Shown here in pieces: positions 1 through 5,115 of a stretch of DNA of 8,253 bases. Source of the DNA: Trueperaceae bacterium (GTDB lineage: Bacteria > Deinococcota > Deinococci > Deinococcales > Trueperaceae); contig SLSM01000094.1 in the NCBI GenBank assembly GCA_007130445.1, positions 1-8,253 on the forward strand, read 5' to 3'. The notes under the pieces are model-generated. The model was not told where the DNA came from. It was given only the letters and a program-made list of their open reading frames with translations, and made no database searches. The translations under genes and the position numbers were made by a program. The first letter of the stretch is position 1, and each line of letters starts with the position of its first letter.

Positions 1-1
1 G

Positions 2-1459
2 CTTCTCGCGGCATGCGGCGGCATTCCCGAAGGCGCGGGCGACGCCGAGCAGGTGCAGCGCCTCGCCGCGGCCGACGCCACGCGGTACGTCGTCGTCTTC
101 GAGCACCGCCGGGCGATCCCCACCGATGCGAACGCTCTGGTGCACGCGGCCGGCGGCTCCATCGTCCAGACGCTCCCTCAGGTCGGCGTGGCGATCGCCA
201 CCTCGGACGACCCCGACTTCGCGTCGGCACTCGAGGCGGAACGCGGCGTACGCGCCGTGGGAGCCGAGGGAGCCTTCAGGTTGCTCGAGCCACAGGCCGT
301 CCACCGGGCCGACGTCCCGCCCGAGGCCACGACCGCGGTCGGCCGCGACGTCGGGACGTCCGGTGTCGAGTGGGGCTTCTTCGAGGAGTGGCAGTGGAAC
401 GTGCGGCGCGTGAAGGCCGACGCGGCCTGGGAGGTCACGACGGGTTCGCACGACACGGTCGTCGCCGTGATCGACACCGGCGTCGCCTGGAACCACCCCG
501 ATCTGGCCCCCAACCTCGTCCATGCCGCCTGCTTCCGCACCTTCGCCGTCCTGGAAGAGGAGGCCGAGTGCGCCTACCCCGATCTCCACTGGCACGGCAC
601 CTACGTGGCCGGCCTCGTCGCGGCGAACTCCGGCGGCGGGGTGGTCGGCGTGGGCCCCGACCTCGGCCTGGCGAGCTACAACGTCTTCGAACTCTTCCAA
701 GACCCCGCGGATCCGACCGAGTACTACCTCTCGGCCGCGAGCAGCTCGATCTGGCGGGCGATGCTCGACGCGGCGGAGCGCGGCTTCGACGTCATCAACC
801 TGAGCCTCGGCGCGTACGACGACAAGAGCGCCTCGCGGATCTCGCCGGGCGCCTCGCGTGATCACGTCGCCTTCTGGGTGACGGACCAGCGTGTGGCCGA
901 GTACGTGTCCAGACAGGGCGTCACCGTCGTGAGCTCCTCGGGCAACTCGGGACGCAACCTGAACGGACCCGTCGACGCGGTTCCGGCCGGTGTGCCGGCC
1001 ACGATCGCCGTGTCCGGTACCGGGATCCGCCCCGCGCCAGCGTTCCCACACCCTGACGCGTACGACGTGCTCGCCGTCTACAGCGACCACGGGGCCTACA
1101 TCGACCTCGCCGCACCGAGCGGCGACTGCGGCCCGGACTTCGTCGACCCCGACCTCGACCCCTGCATCATCGAGCACCTCATCACGAGCGCCGGCGTGGA
1201 CCTGGACGTCACCGATCCCACCGACGTCCCCGCATGCGTGGCGAGCCACGACTGCGGTACCGGCTGGTTCCTGGCCGCGGGCACCAGCGCAGCCGCACCG
1301 CTCGTCGCCGGCGCCGCTGGCCTCGTGAGGGACATCGATCCGCACCTCAGCCCGCAACGGGTCCGGCAGGTGTTGGGGAACAGCGCCGAGCCCATCGGCC
1401 ACCGCCAGGCGTTCGGTCGCGGGATGCTCGACGCCTCCGAGGCCGTCCGCTCGCGCTGA
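2..1459 (+). CDS. S8 family serine peptidase (subtilisin-like), lipoprotein, 5' end outside window
   Basis: The reading frame is open from the left edge, so the start codon lies outside the window. The first codons read L-L-A-A-C followed by G-G, a lipobox with the lipidated cysteine at 14-16, so the mature protein is probably an exported lipoprotein. Residues from about base 80 to 280 resemble an inhibitor-I9-type propeptide. The catalytic domain follows: Asp in VIDTG (codon 473-475), His in HWHGTYVAG (593-595), oxyanion Asn in SSSGNSG (944-946) and Ser in GTSAAAP (1286-1288). All S8 catalytic residues are present in the right order, so it should be an active extracytoplasmic endopeptidase. 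The usual HGTHVAG motif reads HGTYVAG here, which does not touch the catalytic His. An in-frame GTG at 53 is the first candidate start inside the window, but choosing it would cut off the lipobox. It ends with TGA; the next gene is 132 bp downstream. The substrate is unknown. Confidence 0.93.
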   Translation, partial: LLAACGGIPEGAGDAEQVQRLAAADATRYVVVFEHRRAIPTDANALVHAAGGSIVQTLPQVGVAIATSDDPDFASALEAERGVRAVGAEGAFRLLEPQAVHRADVPPEATTAVGRDVGTSGVEWGFFEEWQWNVRRVKADAAWEVTTGSHDTVVAVIDTGVAWNHPDLAPNLVHAACFRTFAVLEEEAECAYPDLHWHGTYVAGLVAANSGGGVVGVGPDLGLASYNVFELFQDPADPTEYYLSAASSSIWRAMLDAAERGFDVINLSLGAYDDKSASRISPGASRDHVAFWVTDQRVAEYVSRQGVTVVSSSGNSGRNLNGPVDAVPAGVPATIAVSGTGIRPAPAFPHPDAYDVLAVYSDHGAYIDLAAPSGDCGPDFVDPDLDPCIIEHLITSAGVDLDVTDPTDVPACVASHDCGTGWFLAAGTSAAAPLVAGAAGLVRDIDPHLSPQRVRQVLGNSAEPIGHRQAFGRGMLDASEAVRSR

Positions 1460-1471
1460 CGCGGATCGAGC

Positions 1472-1495
1472 GCGGTCGTTCGGTGCGCAGACCGC
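1472..1495 (+). terminator. weak hairpin after the peptidase gene
   Basis: GCGGTC (1472-1477) and GACCGC (1490-1495) form a 6-bp stem with a 12-nt loop, 12 bases after the peptidase stop. A T-rich tract does not follow, only ATAATG. It could act as a weak terminator. The adjacent CATAAT (1495-1500) looks like a -10 element, but no convincing -35 sits 16-18 bp upstream of it. Confidence 0.25.
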
Positions 1496-1591
1496 ATAAT
1501 GTAGAGGGCCGGGCGCAGGCAGCGCGGCCAATCCACACCGCCGCCCGCGTAGCCTCTTCAGGCACACCGTGCGACGAAGGGGTGATCCCGC

Positions 1592-2419
1592 ATGCACCAT
1601 GACCCCCGACATCTCGATCACCCCGCCGTGAACGGTCGCACGTGGCGCCGCGCGCTGCACCTGGGCATGCTGGCGGTCCTCGTGTTCGTCGGCGTATCGC
1701 GCGGCCAGTCCGACCTGTTCGATGCCGTACGCGACGAATCGGTGGACGTCGTGGAAGCGCTGTTGTCCGGCGGTGCCGACCTGCACAGCCGTGACGAGAG
1801 CGGCGCGACACCACTCCTGGTCGCCCTCCAGTTCAGCGCTGCCGACGACGTCGTCCAGGCCCTGCTCGCGGCCGGAGCGGACGCCAACGTCAGCGACGCA
1901 TCCGGCTGGACGCCGCTCCTCCGGGCGCTCGACCGCCGCGCCTCGGCCGAGGTGGTCCAGTCGTTGGTGGCGGCCGGCGCCGACGTCAACGCCCGCGACG
2001 ACGAAGGCGGGACGCCCTTGATCGCCGCGCTGTACCGCAACGCGGCGGCGCCGGTCGTGGTCGCCCTGTTGGCGGGCGGCGCAGACCCGAGCGCGCTCGA
2101 CCACCTCGGTTGGCCCATGCTGCTGCTGGCGGCGGCGCATCACCGCGACCCGGACGTGATCCGCGCGCTGCTCGCGGCCGGCGCCCAGGTGAACGAGCGC
2201 AACGCGGGCGGCACGACGGCGCTGATGAGCGCGGTTGCGTTCCGGGCGCCGATCGAAGTCGTCGAGGCCCTGTTGGCCGAGGGTGCCGACGTGAACGCCG
2301 TGGACGAGAACGGGTTCACCGCGCTGGCGTTGGTGGCGTCGTTCGGTGCAGGGCCGGGGGTGGCGGAGGCGCTCTCAGAGGCCGAGGCGGCCGGCCAGCG
2401 CCCCGCGCAGGCGGACTGA
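1592..2419 (+). CDS. exported ankyrin-repeat protein
   Basis: A 275-residue protein. The chosen ATG has AAGGGG (1577-1582) nine bases upstream. Residues 1-40 look like a Sec signal: a basic stretch (R-T-W-R-R), then a hydrophobic core (L-G-M-L-A-V-L-V-F-V), with cleavage probably near residue 38-39. The rest is almost entirely ankyrin repeats: a first partial repeat, then units of exactly 34 residues with the pattern D-x-x-G-x-T-P-L near the start and V-V-x-A-L-L-A-x-G-A-D-x-N near the end, five full copies and a degenerate last one. Canonical ankyrin units have 33 residues; the extra residue falls in the loop between the two helices of each unit. Ankyrin stacks bind proteins and have no catalytic function of their own. 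An exported stack would act in the periplasm or at the cell surface, with an unknown partner. It is probably transcribed on its own or by read-through from the peptidase gene. Confidence 0.9.
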   Translation: MHHDPRHLDHPAVNGRTWRRALHLGMLAVLVFVGVSRGQSDLFDAVRDESVDVVEALLSGGADLHSRDESGATPLLVALQFSAADDVVQALLAAGADANVSDASGWTPLLRALDRRASAEVVQSLVAAGADVNARDDEGGTPLIAALYRNAAAPVVVALLAGGADPSALDHLGWPMLLLAAAHHRDPDVIRALLAAGAQVNERNAGGTTALMSAVAFRAPIEVVEALLAEGADVNAVDENGFTALALVASFGAGPGVAEALSEAEAAGQRPAQAD

Positions 2420-2423
2420 GCGT

Positions 2424-2456
2424 GCTGACCGCGTAGGACGCCCGCTACGCGGCAGC
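2424..2456 (+). terminator. GC-rich hairpin just after the ankyrin gene
   Basis: CCGCGTAG (2429-2436) pairs perfectly with CTACGCGG (2445-2452) across an 8-nt loop. Adding GCTG (2424-2427) with CAGC (2453-2456) and leaving A2428 bulged gives a 12-bp stem. It begins five bases after the ankyrin stop codon, where a terminator is expected, but no T tract follows. It may work as a U-less terminator or as an mRNA 3'-end stabiliser. Confidence 0.5.
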
Positions 2457-2491
2457 TGCGACCGCCAGCGCCACACTCCGTGCCAACGACG

Positions 2492-2779
2492 CGTACGGAC
2501 GTACCAGCAACGCCGTAGCGTGCGAAGAGAGAGCTGAACACGGGGCCCGTCGCCCCGCCAGGAGGATCGCGTCCCCCGTTCTCCCCGTGGCGCGATGCGC
2601 ACCGCGCTCGGCTTCGCGGTGCTCCTCATGGGCGCCTCCATCGCCCTCGCCCAGTGCACCAGCGTGCTGGTCGTGCCCGTGGCCGGTTTCGGCCGCGCCA
2701 CGCTGCTGCGCACCATCCGCGAGACGCAGGCGAAGGGTGCGACGCCCATCGCGCGCTCGCTGGAGCGGGCCGTGGAGCA
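2492..2779 (+). pseudogene. decayed second copy of the VWA-protein gene, with two internal deletions and no start codon
   Basis: This stretch aligns with the upstream region and 5' half of the intact VWA gene at 5116. It keeps the upstream block CAACGCCGTAGC, the GTCGCCCCGCCAGGAGGATCG block with the Shine-Dalgarno site (2560-2565), the signal peptide (ending A-S-I-A-L-A-Q), T-S-V-L, then jumps to V-V-P-V-A-G-F, continues through R-E-T-Q-A-K-G-A-T-P-I-A-R-S-L-E, and jumps again to A-V-E. Coordinate offsets to the intact copy change from 2554 to 2746 to 2836, so 192 bp (64 codons) and 90 bp (30 codons) are missing, both in frame. The first deletion removes the D-x-S-x-S metal motif and the second the V-T-D-G strand. 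The ATG expected 6 bases after the Shine-Dalgarno site is gone. The first ATG left (2595) is 29 bases away. The frame continues to 2876 as unrelated sequence. A translated short secreted peptide cannot be excluded, but a relic is far more likely. Confidence 0.8.
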
Positions 2780-2792
2780 CGGTACGAGCTGG

Positions 2793-2820
2793 TTGCCTCT
2801 CGAGTGCTCCCTCGTATGCT
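2793..2820 (+). promoter_or_regulatory. possible promoter of the desaturase gene
   Basis: TTGCCT (2793-2798) and TATGCT (2815-2820) are spaced by 16 bp and resemble sigma-70 boxes. GGAGG follows at 2838-2842. If this promoter is real, the nominal ATG at 2816 would lie inside the -10 box and the true start would be downstream (GTG 2843 or GTG 2873). The region is next to the VWA relic, so the match may be accidental. Confidence 0.3.
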
Positions 2821-3838
2821 GCGTACCACGACGTCACCGGAGGTGGCCATCCCCGCCGCGCGATCGCACGCCGTGATCACCGCACGCCTGCTGATCGAGA
2901 CCGTCGCGCTGCTCGTCGCGAGTGCCTGGGCCGCCATCGCCATCGCCGGCCACGCCGCCGGCGACGCCCGCTGGTGGTGGCTCTACCCGCCCGTGCTGCT
3001 GCTGCAAGCGCTGCTGTTCCAACGGCTCTATGTCATCGGCCACGAGGCCTCCCACAGGAAGCTCGTCCCTGGCGACGCGCTGCGCCACGACCTCCTGGGG
3101 CAGCTCATGATGCTGCCGATCCTCATCCCCGTGCGCATTTACCGCCAAGTCCACATGTTCCACCACGGCTTCAACCGCCGAGACCACCACACCTCCGCCC
3201 TCGATGTCTTCGTCTCGCCGTGGCCGCTGACCCCGCTAGTGCGCGCGTACTTCACGCTGCTCTGGTACCTGGGCGTCTTCGCGGGCGGCTACTTCCTGCA
3301 CTCGGTCGCGTCGGTCATCATCTTCCTGTTCGTACCGACACGCCACGCCGAGCAGGTGTCACCCGCCTTCATGCGCTGGCGCGACCGCGACCGCTTGCTC
3401 GCCTGAGCGCAGCTGCTCGCCTGCTTCGCCTTCGTGGTCGTCCTCGGGCTCGCCCTCGGCTGGGACGCCTGGCGCCTCGCCTGGCTGTACCCCTTCCTCG
3501 CCTTCGCGTGGGTGTGGTCGCTGCTGGTGTACGTCTTCCACTACCACACCACCATCGGCCAGCACACCCGCTTCAACGTACGCGCCCTGAGCCAGCACGG
3601 CGTGCTCTCGTGGCTGTGGCTGAACTTCAACCAGCACGCCAGCCACCACATGTCCCCCAACCTCCCCTGGTACCAACTGTCCGAGCGACACCAGGAGCTG
3701 CCCGAGCCGTTCCGGGTCAAGAACCAAGACACCGACCGCTACTGGCGCGCGATCCTGCAGCAGCTGGCCGGGCCCACGATCGTCTACGCTCAGGACGCCG
3801 ACCCCACCCCGCACATGTTCGTGCGCTGGGAGGACTGA
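2816..3838 (+). pseudogene. membrane fatty-acid desaturase, interrupted by an in-frame TGA at 3404-3406
   Basis: One reading frame runs to the TGA at 3836-3838, broken only by TGA at 3404-3406. The two halves together have the layout of a membrane-bound, di-iron fatty-acid desaturase (PF00487 type). Box 1 is H-E-A-S-H (3041-3055), box 2 H-M-F-H-H (3152-3166), both before the stop; box 3 is H-A-S-H-H (3635-3649), after it. Hydrophobic segments lie around 2880-2960, 2980-3040, 3250-3340, 3407-3455 and 3485-3540. Desaturases of this family use O2 and an electron donor to put a double bond or hydroxyl into an acyl chain or carotenoid; the exact substrate cannot be told. Either half alone lacks ligands of the metal centre. 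A TGG to TGA change (Trp in L-L-A-W-A-Q) would explain the stop. The start is uncertain: ATG 2816 has no ribosome site, GTG 2843 abuts GGAGG, and GTG 2873 is another option. Confidence 0.82.
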
Positions 3839-3846
3839 GGACGCTC

Positions 3847-4566
3847 GTGCATGCAGCCGACCACCACGGCGGTACCACCGGACCGGGGCCTGTGCGAGCC
3901 ACCGCCACCCGGCGCCCTGCCGCCCTCCGCTTCGGCGAACCGGGTGACCTCGACTGCCTCGTGGCCCTGCGCGAGGCCCGTGCCTGGCGCGACGATGCGC
4001 CAGTGGGTGCACCGGGCGACTTCCTGCTGGGGTCGGACCGGGAGCAGTACCGCGCGCACGTTGCACACGGTCGCGTGATGGTGTCGGTGGCCGACGACGG
4101 CGGCATCGACGCCTTCTCGGTGGTGCTCGACGACGCAACCTTCCGCGCCTCGGAGCTATGGGGGCAGCGCCACCACGCCGACCTGCCGGCCGAGTTGGTG
4201 GCGCGCTTCGAGGGCGCGCGCCTGGCCTACTTCGACCAGCTCGTCGCGCGACCCGGCCACGCCTGGGGCAGCGCGCGCCTGGCCTTCGCCCACCTCGTCG
4301 ACGTGATGCGGCGGCACGACGCAGTGCTGGCCACCACGGTGGTCGAACCCGTGGTCAACGTCGCCGCTCTCCCCTTCCTGCGAACGTTCGGCTTCGCGGT
4401 CGTCGGCCACGTCGACGAGACCCACGCGCAGATCGGCGTGCTGCGCTCCGCCGTGCACCTGCTGACCCGCGACGCCTTCGAGCGCCGCATGGCGCAGCCT
4501 GACGCTCGTCGGTTCGCGGCGCGGGTGGCGTCGTGCACCGGTGGGGGTGGCGGCGAGCTCGAGTGA
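3847..4566 (+). CDS. GNAT family N-acetyltransferase
   Basis: A 239-residue protein with a GTG start. GAGGA (3837-3841) lies five bases before the start and overlaps the desaturase stop codon, so the two genes are 8 bp apart and likely co-transcribed. After a proline/arginine-rich N-terminus, residues 26-45 (A-L-R-F-G-E-P-G-D-L-D-C-L-V-A-L) match the first strand and helix of the GNAT fold. Residues 76-95 form the central strands. Residues 137-150 (G-H-A-W-G-S-A-R-L-A-F) fit a loose acetyl-CoA pyrophosphate loop followed by its helix, and residues 160-190, with N-V-A-A-L-P-F-L-R-T-F-G-F-A-V-V-G, are the typical C-terminal GNAT signature. GNAT enzymes move an acetyl group from acetyl-CoA to an amine; the acceptor is unknown. 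The loop is poorer than the family consensus (Q/R-x-x-G-x-G/A), so activity is likely but not certain. A later in-frame GTG at 3892 lacks a good ribosome site. Confidence 0.75.
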   Translation: MHAADHHGGTTGPGPVRATATRRPAALRFGEPGDLDCLVALREARAWRDDAPVGAPGDFLLGSDREQYRAHVAHGRVMVSVADDGGIDAFSVVLDDATFRASELWGQRHHADLPAELVARFEGARLAYFDQLVARPGHAWGSARLAFAHLVDVMRRHDAVLATTVVEPVVNVAALPFLRTFGFAVVGHVDETHAQIGVLRSAVHLLTRDAFERRMAQPDARRFAARVASCTGGGGGELE

Positions 4567-4572
4567 CGTGAG

Positions 4573-4612
4573 GCTGCGCGGGCGACGCGCGACGGACGTC
4601 GCGGCACGCAGC
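4573..4612 (+). terminator. hairpin after the acetyltransferase gene
   Basis: CGCGAC (4588-4593) and GTCGCG (4598-4603) form a 6-bp stem over a 4-nt loop, flanked by outer arms GCTGCG (4573-4578) and CGCAGC (4607-4612). It starts seven bases after the stop codon at 4564-4566. There is no T tract. It lies between two tail-to-tail coding stretches and could stop transcription in either direction. Confidence 0.4.
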
Positions 4613-4614
4613 GG

Positions 4615-4890
4615 CGGGCGCAGGAGTGCCTCGTACCGCTCCGCATGCACGGGCGGGCCCTACAGGTCCGCCGCCGGTGGTTCTCGCCGCGCCAAGCGGT
4701 CGATCGCTTCCGCAACGTCGTCCGCGACGTCCTCTGGGACCGCCCAGGCCTTCGAACTCGCGCCACGCACGAGTGAGCACAGCGGTCCACGACGCGCCCC
4801 AGGTTCACGCGCCGACACGATGCGGCCAGCGCCGCCGAGCTCGAACGGCGTCGCCAGATGGCGCTCCGGGGTCGCCGACAGGCTGTCCAC
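4615..4890 (-). pseudogene. remnant of a GNAT-type acetyltransferase N-terminal domain, with in-frame TAG
   Basis: On the minus strand the frame from GTG 4890 reads H-L-A-T-P-F-E-L-G-G-A-G-R-I-V, then C-S-L-V-R-G-A-S-S-K-A-W-A-V-P-E-D-V-A-D-D-V, then A-R-R-E-P-P-A-A-D-L, a TAG stop at 4662-4660, and in the same frame G-P-P-V-H-A-E-R-Y-E-A-L-L. From memory of the family, this order (F-x-L-x-x-x-G-R-I, R-G-x-x-x-x-A-W-x-V-x-x-D-V, E-P-P, P-P-x-H-x-x-R-Y) resembles the N-terminal domain that precedes the GNAT fold in a group of acetyltransferases. Third positions are mostly G or C, as in the real genes here. The catalytic GNAT domain that should follow is absent: leftward lies the antisense of the intact acetyltransferase gene. 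I read it as a gene broken by a stop and by loss of its 3' part. A real 76-residue protein ending at the TAG is the alternative. No clear ribosome site precedes GTG 4890. Confidence 0.45.
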
Positions 4891-5035
4891 AGCCGCGGCC
4901 TCAGCGCTCGAGGGGGATCACGACGTCAGGAGCCGGAGGCGCATGCCGACGACGGTGCGGTTCTCGATCACGAGCCGACGTTGCGTCGGAGATCTCCGAC
5001 ATGTGCCGTCGCTCGTGAGGTTCGCGCATGGACCC
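4891..5035. other. gene-free stretch before the VWA gene
   Basis: Together with the GNAT remnant and the VWA leader this makes about 550 bases without an intact gene (4567-5115). The only structured element I see here is the 16-bp palindrome at 4985-5000. A 33-codon minus-strand frame (5002 to 4901) starts with ATG near the palindrome, but it has no ribosome site and mixed third positions, so I do not call it. Confidence 0.5.
4985..5000. promoter_or_regulatory. perfect 16-bp palindrome, candidate operator
   Basis: GTCGGAGATCTCCGAC is identical to its reverse complement over all 16 bases, with no spacer. It lies 116 bp before the VWA start codon and about 60 bp before the likely -10 box. A site of this shape suits a dimeric regulator. 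No gene for a regulator is present in the window. Confidence 0.45.
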
Positions 5036-5036
5036 C

Positions 5037-5065
5037 GTACGTCGACGGCCGCAACGCCGTAGCAT
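5037..5065 (+). promoter_or_regulatory. putative promoter of the VWA gene
   Basis: TAGCAT (5060-5065) sits in CAACGCCGTAGC-A-TGCG, a block also present upstream of the decayed VWA copy, where it reads TAGCGT (2516-2521). In both copies GTACG starts 17 bp before that hexamer. The same TAGCGT follows a good TTGACG at 7875, which supports TAGCRT as a -10 form in this genome. The -35 (GTACGT) does not match the sigma-70 consensus. Confidence 0.35.
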
Positions 5066-5115
5066 GCGCAGCGACAGTCGACGACGGGGCGCGTCGCCCC
5101 GCCAGGAGGATCGTG

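Noticed and set aside
2493..2504. GTACG-GA-CGTAC imperfect palindrome upstream of the VWA relic
   Set aside because: Short, and the equivalent place in the intact copy does not keep the symmetry, so it is probably chance.
3404..3406. TGA read as selenocysteine or reassigned tryptophan
   Set aside because: No selenocysteine stem-loop is evident right after the codon, desaturases have no known Sec at this place, and intact genes here use TGA as stop.
2587..3846. Upstream extension of the acetyltransferase frame to 2587 (659 codons in all)
   Set aside because: The extension is R/P/A-rich sequence in a shadow frame of the desaturase. The ribosome site at 3837 and the GNAT start pattern place the start at 3847.
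4901..5002. 33-codon minus-strand frame starting near the palindrome
   Set aside because: No ribosome site, mixed third positions, R/P-rich content; chance is the better explanation.
4858..5115. Upstream extension of the VWA frame
   Set aside because: No ribosome site or conserved sequence is seen there, while AGGAGG and the signal peptide fit ATG 5116.
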